DNA of 64,000 nucleotides from Metaphire vulgaris (Eukaryota > Annelida > Clitellata > Crassiclitellata > Megascolecidae), in NCBI GenBank assembly GCA_018105865.1, contig CM030852.1, positions 12,573,845 through 12,637,844 on the forward strand, in the 5' to 3' direction. Of this stretch, positions 46,671-59,577 are shown piece by piece. The position numbers and the translations under genes are program-made. Below the pieces are notes generated by a model. That model saw only the letters and a list, made by a program, of their open reading frames with translations. It was not told the origin of the DNA and did no database searches. Every line of letters starts with the position of its first letter. The stretch's first letter is position 1.

Positions 46671-47862
46671 AAATTTCTTGGAGTCACAATTGACCATCAC
46701 CTCGAATGGAAAGCATATGCTGAAATTCTTAAACAAAAGTTGGCTAAAAATATCAACATTATCAATCATATCAAAAAGTTTCTCAATAAGTCTGCTCTTC
46801 ATACATTATATTTTGCCCTAATCCATTCATATATTACCTACTGTAATTTAATATGGGGCCATAATTACAAAAATATTACTGAGAAAATACAAATAATGCA
46901 AAATAAAGCCATAAGATTAACTTTTAACATGGGAAATAATTATAAAACTCAGCACCTTTACCTCAAATATCATATACTCAACATTGTAAACCTAAACAAA
47001 TACCAAACAGCTCTATTTATCTACAAATATGTAAATAAGTTACTTCCCACATTTTTCTATATAAATAAATACTTTACACTTAATTATGACATTCATAAAC
47101 ACATGACAAGATCTAATAACAATTTGCATCTTTCATATGCTAAAACAAACAAACGACTCTTTACCATTAAACATTATGGACCCTGCATTTGGAATGGTAT
47201 TCCAAACCAACTCAAGAGTATAAACAATTTTATAATATTTAAATCTACCATTAAATCCTTTGTGCTTAATAATGACTTATAGCCATATGTGTTATTTCTA
47301 TTCCACCATTTGTTATACATATATTCCTTCTAACTAATTATAGCTTATCCAAATTCTGTTTCTCTAGATCTACTATATTCTTATTGACTCATATAACACT
47401 GCTGAATTAGGTTTACTTAAAAGGTTACTATACTTGTATACCAAGTTGACCACCAATCGGGATACATTTATCCCTTAGGTCAACTTTTTTTCTACTCACT
47501 ATATTAACTGTTACTCTTCCACTCTAATTTCATTGACCCCAATACCATGATGTATAATTATTATTTTGAAACTGCTCATTACTTTGTCATTTTATTGTTT
47601 TCAATATCTGTGTGCAATGGTATAACTGTTACTATCAATTGTTTACTATGTTACTTGTTAATTTAGCTACTTGCTTATTCTAAAGTGATGTATTTTCAGT
47701 TTAGTCTGACAGAAGTTTGTCTTTTTGTTGTTTTACTGTTCTCATTTACTCCATTACTTAGGGTCATGTATTACCTGTTACTTAACTTTAATTGTGTTTA
47801 GTGTATGTAAATGTTATCCAGTTGAGTTGAAAATAAACCTTCTTCAATCAATCAATCAATCA
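46671..47862 (+). mobile_element. CR1/Rex-like LINE inserted at the stop codon of a propeller copy
   Basis: Begins in frame (KFLGVTIDHHLEWKAYAEIL) and runs 180+ codons to 47,282 (FALIHSYITYCNLIWG, CIWNGIPNQLKSI). It ends with a (CAAT)n tail and is bounded by ATCA (46,667-46,670 and 47,863-47,866). 5'-truncated, but the retained frame is uninterrupted. It entered exactly at the TGA of the copy described next. Confidence 0.82.
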
Positions 47863-47866
47863 ATCA

Positions 47867-48540
47867 TGGTAACAATTCGACAATGTAAACTAGGTTCTTC
47901 ATGTTGTCACTCGACAAGGCAGCAATTAGTTGACAGTTTTTGCTGTCGTAATAATATGGAACATATAATGAATTAGGAAAAGAACCAAAATGTGAACTGA
48001 AGCACCGCAATTGACGAGAAGAATAATAGAATTGATCAACGCTGTTTGATAGAAATTTGCCAAACCATCTTTCGTCCGAAGCGCTGTACTCTGCTGCTAA
48101 ACGCTTGGCGATGTTGCTCCTGCGTTCGATCGTTAACTTGAATAAATCAAAATCATCACATCTCTCTGGTTAGTGATTCAAAAAGAAGAACGAGTGGCGT
48201 TCTACATGTAGATTATACATGACGCAATGTTGCATTCTTTGGTTGCATTTACGTCAAGAATCGATTTCACGTTGGATTAATTCAACTCACTCAGATCGAA
48301 ATGAACTCTATAAAATTTCTCCCGACGATCGTAATATGTAAGGAATAAAAAGCAGACATCAAATAGAATGAAGTATAAAGTGAATATACAATCTTCACCA
48401 TAGATATTTTGCGAATGAGTGTTCCGTTCACGTCACAAACGTAGAGAACCTTGGCATATTCGTCAATTATTACCACGCTTCCGTCGTTTGTGGATGAGAG
48501 AAAATCTGGCAGAGCGTTTTTAAAAGGACCTGTTTCTGGG
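47867..48540 (-). pseudogene. Truncated propeller-family copy, closest to P3
   Basis: Only the C-terminal two thirds of exon 2 remain. It has two in-frame stops (NH-stop-PER and SELN-stop) and small indels near 48,215 and 48,335. Homology ends at about 48,540, where sequence like 40,075-40,370 takes over; exon 1 is missing. The stop codon side carries the LINE at 46,671. By the flank and sequence it derives from a P3-like unit. Confidence 0.85.
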
Positions 48541-48958
48541 TGAAGCCTAGTACGACCAGAGATCGGCGGAGAGACAAACTGCCGTTTGTTAAAGAAGCGC
48601 ATGATTAGCGTGATGGGATGTCTTTGCGAGATGCCAACCTGGGACCCGATGTGAAGGAACGGCCATGCCAGGCATGCGACCTGTCACACTGACAAGAACG
48701 TTGACAAGAAACGAATGCGGCCGATCTACCTAGAGCAGATTACAGTGAATGTTTGAGACATTATGTTTGGTCGTTAATCGTTTGAGACTTTATGTCTGAT
48801 CCTTGGCATTAGACGCCAATATAAATTACAGTATTTGCCATAGTGGGGACATGCAAATTTTCTAATTCCCCTAAATATTCAATGCACCCCTAAACCCCAT
48901 TACGTGTAAATTCATGGACCGTAACGTTTCGATGTGGTAGACATGTCAACGCACTTGA

Positions 48959-49032
48959 CCCCTTAACTGGGGATCCCGGATATATATCTGTCCGTTTTAC
49001 ATTGAATTACAGTTAAATACACGGTTAAGGGG
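48959..49032. mobile_element. TTAA miniature element, copy 4
   Basis: 74 bases, same ends as copies 1-3, flanked by TTGA (48,955-48,958, mutated) and TTAA (49,033-49,036). Confidence 0.8.
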
Positions 49033-49550
49033 TTAACTATCCTACTTTCATTGGACAATAAACATTGAACGACATGAGGATATGTTTGAGAAATGCATTT
49101 GATTACACAAAATAGCAGTATAAGCTTTGCATTTATATATGGCAATGCATAGTGATGAATATAAGTGCCTAAAATATGGGTTTAACATTGTACAACAAAA
49201 ATCGATTTTCCACAGCCTTAACTGAAAACGAAAATGGTTAATAACACTAACAGAAGACATTTGTATAAAAGCTCATCAATGAGCATGAAATAGTACAAAC
49301 CGGGAATGCATATAGAAGTTGAATCAAAGAAATTAAAGCATTTAGCCCTATTAAATAATGAAATATTTGATTTTATTATGATTAAGTCGCAACTTAAACA
49401 CTTAGCACCAGTCCCGTTTATATGTCAACTGTTTATACACGTGTGCTTGTCAATTGGTGCATTGTTTAATAAATATTTTTGTCCTGCTTTTTCAAGATGC
49501 GATCAAGGCCGGATATTTATTCCGAAAGTAAAATGTAGAGTTCCTAGTCA

Positions 49551-50479
49551 TCATGGTACAAATTCGACAATGTAAACTAAGTTCTTGTCCATGTCCATCG
49601 ACCAATCCCCAATTAGTTGATGGCTTTTGCTGTCGTAATAATATGAAACCTTCCTAAATTCATTAGTCGATGGACCGAAGCACCTCAATCGACGAGTATC
49701 ATAATAGAACTGATCTCTGCTGTTTGATAGAAACTCGCCAAACCATCTTTCATCGGAAGTGCTGTATTCTGCTGCTAAATGCTCGGGGATTTTGCTCCTG
49801 CGTTCGATCGTTATCTTGAATAAATCAAAATCTTCACATTTCTCTCGTGAGTGACTCATGAAGAAGAACGAGTGGCGTTCTATGTTACTTGCCGTAATGT
49901 TGCATTCATTAGTTGCATTCACGTCAAGAATTGACTGTACGTTGAATTCAGTCAACTCCCCCTGATCGAAATCAACGACATCAAAATTGTTCCGACGATC
50001 GTAATGTAAGGAATGAAACTCAGGTGCCACAGCGAATGATGAACGAATTATATATAAAATTTTCATCAAAGGTATCTTGATAATGATCGTTCCGTTCATG
50101 TTGCAAACGTAGAGGAGCTTGTTTTCCAGGCCGATTACTAGAACGTGTCCGTCGTTTGCGATTGCGAGATAAGTTGGACTACCATGCATTGGACATGAGA
50201 ACTCTCTCACCAAATGGTCTTCCCATTTTATCTGCCAAATACCTCCGCGTAGGTTGATAACAAAGAGACTCTCTGCTTTCTCGTTCCATGCCATCTCAAT
50301 TGGATGGTCGATATCGCCCATGTATATTACAAAGCGAAGGTTAAACGGGTGCTTGTCTTCGTAAATACGAATATGCGAACCAAATCCTGTACATAGAACG
50401 CTGATAAACTGTTTGAATTTAGTGACCGATCTAGTTTCAAATGGAGCAAATTCCATAATCGATACGAGTCGAAATTTTT
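49551..50479 (-). CDS. P5 exon 2: secreted beta-propeller-like protein
   Basis: Intact 929-nt exon after the CTTTCAG acceptor (50,480-50,481). With exon 1 it gives about 350 aa, the shortest member; short in-frame gaps lie after the N-terminal KQFISVLC segment and before the end. Landmarks: HIRIYEDKHPFNLRFVIYMG, IWQIKWEDHLVREFSCPM, HVLVIGLENKLLYVCNMNG, TIIIKI, DVNATNECNI, DERWFGEFLSN. AATAAA lies at 49,516-49,521 on the minus strand. Confidence 0.82.
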
Positions 50480-51015
50480 CTGAAAGATATCGAAACATTA
50501 TAACGCCAGTAATTGTCCTTTCTCTCTTATGATGCATTATATAATATCTAACTCTATGCAATGAACAGTTCGGTCATCCATCATAATATCACGACAGCAC
50601 AGATTGTTATAAGCCAAAATACTCAAGTTACGCTATCGGATATTGACAATTGCCTGGCTGATCATCCACCTTTCTCATGGCTATTTTAAAATAGGCTGAA
50701 CGCCTAAGAGTAAGAAGCTACTGCTTCGCTTCGCTTCGCCCAAAATCGCTATATAAATCTACGAGATTTTACTTACTTGCTTACTTGTTACACTAGCAGA
50801 TGTACTTTTGAGTGGATATCTGAGATTGTATGGCTGTTAAGTAAATATACATCAAATTGTCAAGTGCTCCGTAAAGCAATTAGATTACTCCGGATGTAAA
50901 TTCTCATTGAAGAACAGCATCGTATTACAAATAGTCAGTCATATTCTTACTGTGGTTAGAGACTGTATAAGTTGGCGAATACATTGCAATGTTTTCTTAC
51001 TCTATCTTGACTTAC

Positions 51016-51139
51016 TTTTCTCCAGTGATATCACTTCGTATTCTGTGTCGGTGACGCTGTCGTAATGGAATGAAGCAAACGATCGACTGCAATCAACGAC
51101 CAACAGAAGAACCATCGCTCGAAAGAAAAAAGACGACAT
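51016..51139 (-). CDS. P5 exon 1: signal peptide exon
   Basis: 124 nt, phase 1: MSSFFFRAMVLLLVVDCSRS, FASFHYDSVTD, TEYEVISLEK, then a perfect GTAAGT donor. Intron 536 nt, with the CR1 UTR at 50,650-50,790. Confidence 0.72.
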
Positions 51140-51561
51140 TTCGACTGAAGAGCGATTTAACTGAATTTTCAACTGTTGCTTAGTCAAGATTTCACTCAGT
51201 CGCGACTCTTCACAAACTGATACACAAACTTGTTGTGCCTCAATATTATGTATTATAAGATAGGCTGAACGCTTCTGGTGTTAATGTAGTTTTATTCAAG
51301 CGTTGATAACGTCTTTGGCAACATAATAAATCATTTCAACACGGAATGTATTGTAGTCGCATATGACATGTGGAACATTAGAGGATAGAAAGTTGTTATT
51401 CGCCTTCGACTACACTGTACCCTGGAGATTGCTGGGCGCCTACATGGTAGAGAGCATAGCTTAAAGTCAGAGATAGAGCTCATATAGTCATTACACAGAT
51501 TGTTGATGAAACAAAGAAATTATTCAGTATTATGTTCGTCGGGCAAATTCATTGTTATTTC

Positions 51562-52290
51562 CATAGATGTTGCAAACGTTTTTTATGTTTTTTCTCGTTT
51601 TTCACGTTTTATATTTTTTACGTTTTTTTATTTTATTGCGTTTTTCAACTGCTTTTTGCAATAAGGCATTTCCATTATTTCTAGATCATAGGTCACACAA
51701 GCGGTGAAACAAAAGTTTAAAATATTAATCAATTTCAAGTACACGAAGTTTAGCGCCAAAACGCGGCATTAATGAAAAGTTGAAGAACGAACCACATTGA
51801 GTTTAATTCTCTTGTTTTCGTTGTAAATTGTACGAAATTTATACGAAAAGGTGCGGCGTAGTTAATATATTATCAGCAATTGCTTGGAATTCCTTAGAAA
51901 ATGAGCTTAACCAGCTTTGAAGGTGATACGTTTACGTTAAACCTAAGATGATCGCTTCGTGTCTTGACTCTCTGTGGTTTTTAGAGGAGCTAATTAATTT
52001 GGCGTCAGGACAATGTTATTAATATTTGTTCAAAAAGCTATTAACAAATTGTCATAATAAATAAATAGACCTACTATAGCGTTTTCTGCATTAGGCCTAC
52101 TAATGAATGTTTCTCGTTGTCTTGCTTTTCTTCGTTTATAAACTAATTGCGCCACCACAGTAGAAACTTAACATGTTAAGTTTTGTGTTGACTAAAAAGT
52201 AAATGAACGTTTCTTCAACGTTTTTTACGTTTTTTATATTTTCAGAAAAAACCCGTTTTTATTTTAGATTTTACGTTTGCAACATCTGTG
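51562..52290. mobile_element. hAT-like element upstream of P5
   Basis: 729 bases, ends CATAGATGTTGCAAACG and CGTTTGCAACATCTGTG, flanked by GTTATTTC / GCTATTTC (51,554-51,561 and 52,291-52,298). Non-coding and T-rich, absent from the homologous place in P4 (43,245) and P3. Confidence 0.8.
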
Positions 52291-52359
52291 GCTATTTCTA
52301 TTGTATTTCATAATTCAAGTATATTTAATGCATTGAAACAATATGTGTCTGTTATGAAA

Positions 52360-52580
52360 AATGGCAAAGACACAGCCCCTATTGTGTTCTGGGTGGTCTG
52401 TGGCTCGCAGCCTTTATTTTGCTAGGGTTGTAGCAGTCTTTGACACAATAAACCATGCAGTTAAAATCCCCACACGCATTGTTTATCGTTGGCAAAGACA
52501 CAACGCCTACTGTGTTTTGATTGGTCTTGGTCTCGCGGCCTCTATCTTCCTAGGGTGGTCGCATCTTTTGATGCACTAAA
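52360..52580. repeat. Upstream 115-bp repeat block, two units (P5), with a hAT-like end
   Basis: Two tandem units as at 43,315, followed from 52,583 by CAGAGGTTTTCACAC and a GGACCCC-rich stretch that looks like the left end of a hAT element. Its right end was not found. Confidence 0.5.
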
Positions 52581-53083
52581 CCAGAGGTTTTCACACTTTT
52601 ACGACCCGCGGACCCCTTTGGCATGTCGCTGCTATGTGGCGGACCCCCGACCCCAGAAACGCAACCAATTGACAATTCGCGCATGGAATTACAACAAGTG
52701 TACTACATTAGTTCGATACCGTAACTACATTTACTACATTCCAAACAAGTTGAGTGTACTGTTTCGTTCACCGATAAAGAAGTAAATAGATTATAATGTA
52801 AAAAAATCAAAATAGTAACATCACGTAATTAAGACAGTTATTAAAACTGAGATCGATCTTTGGTCAGTGTGAATGGTGTGCCTGCTTCGTACCGCAGAGT
52901 TTCTCCAAACATGGTGGCATGTTTGACAAACATTGGCGAATATCAGCCTCTTTGTTCAGTCGTGATCTGTATTTGGTTTTTTATGGCAGCGACTGCAGAA
53001 AAAGCTCTCAGAAAACAGGAGATATTCCAGAGAACATGTCATCCAGATTGACAACAGTGACTTTCTGTTGAACTACAAGCGAA

Positions 53084-53145
53084 GCAGTGGCGTAGCCAAG
53101 GGGCTTGGGGGTTGAACCCCCTTGGTTGGCCGACCAAAAATCTAT
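53084..53145. repeat. GTGGCGTAGCCA-type repeat piece
   Basis: Left-end-like piece of the family at 29,398, followed by a GGGGGTTGAACCCCC hairpin. Duplicated at 58,627-58,685. Confidence 0.4.
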
Positions 53146-54033
53146 TTTATCCCGTAATATTATTATTTGTTCTGAATGTGCTCTGATAGCTACAGACCTA
53201 AAGTATCATTGTATTGAATTCTCAGCAAATTTTGATGTTTCGGGATTCATTCGGCGAAAAGAAACGGATAGGGTGATGTTTCACTATTTTCCCAAGTAAA
53301 TATTTTTCGCTACTTCAACTCTCTCAGTGGTCGTTGGTAACCCCCTTCTCAGCGGTCGTTCGATAACTGTGCTCTGGAGATTGACGGCGACCTGCAGGAC
53401 AGAGAAAGTAACCTAATGTTAAAGATAGGGCTGGACATTGCGTGGATTGTTGGTGAAACGAAGATATATAAATATATATATATAAATATATATACACAAT
53501 ATATTACTGTTCGTGGGGTATTTATTTTAATCAAGTTCGCTACCATTATCAATTATATTTTAAAAATTCAAGTACATACAGTACAGTATATTTAATGCGT
53601 TAAAACAATATATTATATATGTTACGGACATTGGGAAAACATAGCTTCTTTTGTAAACTGATCGGTCTGGACCTCGCGGCCTCAATTTTTTGCTAGGGTC
53701 GTCACAGCTATTGATAGAATAAACAAGGCAATTAAAATCGCCCACCCGCACTATATATCGTATGATCAACTATGCTGTTCTCTTCGCTTCTCTTTAATCC
53801 GTCTTACGACGTTGTCAATAGATTGACACCATTGATAGAATTTATGCAAACCATTACAAGATCTATTCTAATATAATTTTAAAACTTCTATAGCGCCAAT
53901 GCATAATGCATAGGCGCCTCAGCCAATGACGCACCAAATGAAAATCACTAAAGATCCAGGTTGAATCCGATATATCCGGCCGGACAAACGGTTGCAGTAA
54001 ATGGTGAAAAAGCCATGTCGAATAGGTGAGAGG

Positions 54034-54418
54034 CATTGGTTGGAATTTGGAACATTTCACACTGATATTCAATCCTGATGTCAGATGATGTCATCCGTAT
54101 TTCCTTTATGCTTTCAGTAAGTAAAATGCTTGCTGTCTGACAAACTGAACGCAATATACAAGTTACACTAATACACTTTACTCAATAATGTTTTTTATAT
54201 TACTGCATTGCTAATTTGCTATAGTAGTGAGAAATGAAAATATAATTTTTCGGGTAAAAACGGGTATACCCGTACCCGTAACCGCTATACCCGTACCCGT
54301 AGCGCTATACCCGTACCCGACCCGTACCCTAAAAATGTGTACCCTACCCTACCCGTACCCGCGGGTACGGGTACGGGTAGGGTATACCCGCGGGTACGGG
54401 TATACCCGCACATCCCTA
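54034..54418. mobile_element. TACCCG-type hAT relic (unit 1)
   Basis: Matches the right two thirds of the complete element at 12,442-12,955, including its TACCCGCACATCCCTA end. The left end is missing. Duplicated at 59,578-59,962. Confidence 0.8.
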
Positions 54419-55018
54419 TTAGCAATGCATAATATTAATAACAAGAGTCTAAAATATGTGTGTAACTTTGTATAACAAAAAACAATTTCAATCAGTTTGA
54501 ACTGAAACAGAAATCTATTGATAGCACCCACAGAAGACGCTGCAGATAAGCTCTGCAATGCTACAGCTAAGCATGAATTAGTACAAACATTGATTGCAAA
54601 TAGACGTTGAATCAAAGAAAATGAAGTATTTAATCGTATCAAATATCTACTTGTTTAAATTCATTTTGATTAAGTCTTAACTTAAAAATTTGAGATCAAT
54701 CGGCTTTAGATGGTCTCCTGTTTATCCACATTCGTATGTTTGTCAATTCGTGCATTCTTTCTGAAAATAACAGCGTTCTCGCCAAGTTCAAATACACTTG
54801 TTTCAATCATGTTTTTAGGTGACTTAGATACAGTAATTACAGTAGTAGCTTCAACACACATATCAATTAATTATTGGAGAATCCCTTATCATAGGATGAG
54901 GGCAGAAATCGTCTACTAGTGATTATTCCATTCGTTCTAGTTTTTTTACTATTTTTTAAGATGCGATCAAAGGCTGAATATATATTCCAAGAAGGAAAAT
55001 GCATAGAGTTCCTGGTCA

Positions 55019-55986
55019 TCATGGTTCACATTCGAGAATGTAAACTGTTTGCTTGTCCATTAAGCCACTCGACAATGCAGCAACTAGTTGATAGTTTTTG
55101 CTGTCGTAATAATACGAAACACGCAAAAGTACACGAAAATCGAAATAAGCCGATGTACTGAAGCACCTAACTTGACGACTAGAATAATAGAACTGATCCC
55201 GTCTGTTTGATAGAAACTCGCCAAACCATCTTTCATCCGAAGCGCTGTATTCTGCTGCTAAGTGCTTAGAGATTTTGCCCCTGCGTTCAATCGTTATCTT
55301 GAACAAATCAAAATCTTCACATCTCTCTCGTGAGTGACTCATGTAGAAGAACGAGTGGCGTTCTACGTGTACATTACTTGACGTAGTGTTGCGTTCATTA
55401 GTTGCATTCACGTCAAGAATCGCTTCTACGTTGAAGTCGTTCAACTCATTCATATCGAAATCAACTTGATAATAATTCCTCCGACGATCGTAATGTAAGG
55501 AATAAGAATAATGCATCACAGTGAATGACAGGTCAAGTAAATAAAAACTTAGCGCCAAAGGTATCTTGCGAATGAGTGTTCCGTTCATGTTGCAAACGTA
55601 GAGAAGATGGTGCTTTTCGCCAATTATTAGCACGTGTCCGTCGTTTGTGATTGCGAGATTAAGTGGATGGTCATCCAAGGGACACATGAACTTTCTCACT
55701 AAATGGTCTTCCCATTTTATCTGCAAAATATCTTTGTACCAGCCGATAACAAATAGACTCTGTGCTTTCTTGTTCCAGACTAGTTCTCTTGAATAGCCGA
55801 TATCGCCCATGTATATTATAAAGAGAAGGTTAAACGGAAGTATGTTTTCATAAATGCGAATATGCGTACTACTTTCGTCCATCTTTAACCTAGTATAAAA
55901 TAGAACGCTGACGAAATCTTTGAATTTAGTGACCGAAGTAGCATCAAATGGAGCAACATCCATAATCGAAAGGAATCGAAATTTTT
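55019..55986 (-). CDS. P6 exon 2: secreted beta-propeller-like protein
   Basis: Intact 968-nt exon after CTTTCAG (acceptor 55,987-55,988); about 363 aa with exon 1. HIRIYENILPFNLLFIIYMG, ILQIKWEDHLVRKFMCPL, HVLIIGEKHHLLYVCNMNG, TLIRKI, VDFDMNELND, DVNATNERNTTS, DERWFGEFLSNRRDQFYY. Sequons NGT, NAT and NTT are kept. The poly(A) signal has decayed to AATATA. It is almost identical to P7. Confidence 0.83.
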
Positions 55987-56506
55987 CTGAAAGATATCGA
56001 AACATTATTACACCAATTGCCGTTTCTCTCTTATGATGCGTTATATAATATCGAACCCTATGCAATGTACAGATCGGCCATCCATCATTATCTGACGGCA
56101 GCCCAGATTGTTATAAACCAAAATACTCCATCTACGCTGTCTGATATTGACCATTGCCTGGCTGATCATTCACCTTTCCCGTATCTGTTTTAAGAAAGGC
56201 TGAGCGCCTAAGAATAAGCAGCTACAGTTGTGCTGCACCCCAAAGCGCTCTATAAATCTACGAGATTTTACTTACTTGTTACATTAGCAGATGTACTTTC
56301 GAGTGGGTATCTGAGATTGTATGGCTGTTAAGTAAATATACGTGCAATGGTCAAGTGCTCCTAAAGGCAATTAGATGACTCCCAATGTCAATTTTCCTTG
56401 AAGACCAGCGTCGTATTACAAATGATCAATCATATTCTTACTGTAGTTAGGGAATGTATAAGTTGGCGAATACATTACAATGTTATCTTACTCTATCTTG
56501 ACTTAC

Positions 56507-56630
56507 TTTTCTCCACTGATATCACTTCATGTTCTATGTCGGCGAAGCCATCGTAATGGATCGAAGCAAAGGACCGATTTAAATCAACGACCAACAGAAG
56601 AATCATCATTCGACCGAAAAAAGATGACAT
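56507..56630 (-). CDS. P6 exon 1: signal peptide exon
   Basis: 124 nt, phase 1: MSSFFGRMMILLLVVDLNRS, FASIHYDGFAD, IEHEVISVEK, then a perfect GTAAGT donor. Intron 520 nt. Confidence 0.72.
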
Positions 56631-57069
56631 TTCGACTGAAAAGCGACTTAACTGAATTTTCAACTGTTGCTTAGTCAAGATTTCACTCAGTCGCGACTCT
56701 ACAAACTGCTACACAAACTTGTTGTGCCTCAATATTTATTTAAGTAGTTAGGCTGAACGCTTCTGGCGTTAATGTAATAATTCTATTCAAGCATCGTATA
56801 ACGTCTTTGACAACATAATAAATCATTTCAACTGGAATGTATTGTAGTCGCCTGACATGTGAAACATTAAAGGCAATAAAGTAGACATTTGACTTCGACT
56901 ACACTGTGCCCTGGAGATTGCTGGGCGCCTACATGGTAGAGAACGCAACTTAAAGTCAGAGATAGAGTTCAGATAGACATTACATGGATTGTTGATGAAA
57001 CAAAGAAATCATTCAGTATTATGTGGTTAGTCGTCGGGTATTAATGTTAATCAAATTCGTTGTTATTTC

Positions 57070-57825
57070 CATAGATGTTGCAAACGTTTTTTATGTTTTT
57101 TCTCGCCAACAAAAATCGCGTTTTTAGGTTTTTTTTTATTTCTATACGTTTTTAAAAATTTATTGCGTTTTTCAACGGCTTTTTCAATATGGTATTTCCA
57201 TTATTTCTAGAGCATAGGTCAGACAAGCGGTGATTCAAAATTTTCAAATATTAATCAAGGCGTTACACAATTTCAAGTACACGAAGTTTAGCGCCAAAAC
57301 GCGGCAATAATGAAAAGTTGAAAAACGAACCACATTGAGTTGAATTCTCTTGTTTTTGTTGTAAATTGTACGAAATTTATACGAAAAGGTGCGCGCATTT
57401 AAAATATTATCGGCAATTTCTTGGAATGCCTTAGAAAATTAGTTTAACCAGCTTCGAAGGTGATACGTTTACGTTAAACCTAAGATGATCGCTTCGTGTC
57501 TTGACTGTCTATGGTTTTTAGAGGAGCTAATTAATTTGGCGTCAGGACAATGTTATTAATATTTGTTCAAAAAGCTATTAACAAATTGTCATAATAAATA
57601 AATAGGCCTACTATAGCGTTTTCTGCATTAGGCCTACTAATGAGTGTTTCTCGTTGTCTTGCTTTTCTTCATTTATAAACTAATTACGCCGCCACAGTAG
57701 AAAATTAACATGTTAAGTTTTGTGTTGGCTAAAAAGTAAATGAACGTTTTTTCAACGTTTTTTACGCTCTTATATTTTCAGAAAAACCCGTTTTTATTTT
57801 AGATTTTACGTTTGCAACATCTGTG
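57070..57825. mobile_element. hAT-like element upstream of P6, spanning the duplication junction
   Basis: 756 bases, the same ends as at 51,562, with a perfect GTTATTTC duplication (57,062-57,069 and 57,826-57,833). Left of about 57,513 it matches the copy at 62,594; right of it, it matches the copy at 51,562. It is therefore a recombinant of two copies. Confidence 0.8.
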
Positions 57826-57892
57826 GTTATTTCTATTGTATTTTATAATTCAAGTATATTTAATGCATTGAAACAATATGTGTCTGTTATGA

Positions 57893-58120
57893 AAAATGGC
57901 AAAGACACAGCCCCTATTGTGTCCTGGGTGGTCTGTGGCTCGCAGCCTTTATTTTGCTAGGGTTGTAGCAGCCTTTGACACAATAAACCGTGCAGTTAAA
58001 AATCCCAACACGCATTGTTTATCGTTGGCAAAGACACAACGCCTACTGTGTTTTGATTGGTCTTGGTCTCGCGGCCTCTATTTTCCTAGGGTGGTCGCAT
58101 CTTTTGATGCACTAAACCAG
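57893..58120. repeat. Upstream 115-bp repeat block, two units (P6)
   Basis: Duplicate of 52,360-52,580. Confidence 0.55.
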
Positions 58121-59577
58121 AGGTTTTCGCACTTTTACGAGCCGCGAACCCCTTTGGCATGTCGCTGCTATGTGGCGTACCCCCGACCCCAGAAACGCAA
58201 CCAATTGACAATTCGCGTATGGAATTACAACAAGTGTGCTACATTATTTCAATGCCGTAACTACATTTACTACATTCTAAACAAGTTGAGTGTACTGCTT
58301 CGTTCACCGATAAAGAAGCAATTTGATAATGTAAAAAAATCAAAATAGTAACATCACGTAACATCAAGTAATTAGGACAGTTATTAAAACTGAGATCGAT
58401 CTTTGGTCAGTGTGAATGGTGTGCCTGCTTCGTACCGCAGAGTTTCTCCAAACATGGTGGTATGTTTGACAAACATAGGCGAATATCAGCCTCTTTGTTC
58501 AGTCGTGATCTGTATTTGGTTTTTTATGGCAGCGCCTGCAGAAAAGGCTCTCAGAAAGCAAGAGATATTCCAGAGAACACGCCATCCAGATTGACAACAG
58601 TGACTTTCTGTTGAACTACAAGCGAAGCAGTGGCGTAGCCAAGGGGCTTGGGGGTTGAACCCCCTTGGTTGGCCGACCAAAAATTTATTTTATCCCGTAT
58701 TATTATTATTTTGTTCTGAATATGCTCTGATAGCTACAGACCTAAAGTATCATTGTATTGAATTCTCAGCAAATTTTGATGTTTCTGGATTCATTCAGCG
58801 AAAAGAAACGGATAGGGTGATGTTTCACTATTTTCCCAAGTAAATATTTTTCGCTACTTCAACTCTCTCAGTGGTCGTTGGTAACCCCCTTCTCAGCGGT
58901 CGTTCGATAACTGTGCTCTGGAGATTGACGGCGACCTGCAGGACAGAGAAAGTAACCTAATGTTAAAGATAGGGCTGGACATTGCGTGGATTGTTGGTGA
59001 AACGAAGATATATAAATATATATATATAAATATATATACACAATATATTACTGTTCGTGGGGTATTTATTTTAATCAAGTTCGCTACCATTATCAATTAT
59101 ATTTTAAAAATTCAAGTACATACAGTACAGTATATTTAATGCGTTAAAACAATATATTATATATGTTACGGACATTGGGAAAACATAGCTTCTTTTGTAA
59201 ACTGATCGGTCTGGACCTCGCGGCCTCAATTTTTTGCTAGGGTCGTCACAGCTATTGATAGAATAAACAAGGCAATTAAAATCGCCCACCCGCACTATAT
59301 ATCGTATGATCAACTATGCTGTTCTCTTCGCTTCTCTTTAATCCGTCTTACGACGTTGTCAATAGATTGACACCATTGATAGAATTTATGCAAACCATTA
59401 CAAGATCTATTCTAATATAATTTTAAAACTTCTATAGCGCCAATGCATAATGCATAGGCGCCTCAGCCAATGACGCACCAAATGAAAATCACTAAAGATC
59501 CAGGTTGAATCCGATATATCCGGCCGGACAAACGGTTGCAGTAAATGGTGAAAAAGCCATGTCGAATAGGTGAGAGG

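Noticed and set aside
52361..52785. Frames reading MAKTQPLLCSGWSVAR and similar, repeated in several places
   Set aside because: The frame belongs to a non-coding 115-bp repeat; stops and frameshifts differ among units and no domain is present.
53349..53769. Minus-strand frames duplicated perfectly at 58,893-59,313
   Set aside because: Their conservation is explained by the very recent 5.54-kb duplication, not by selection; the diverged paralogous blocks do not keep the frames.
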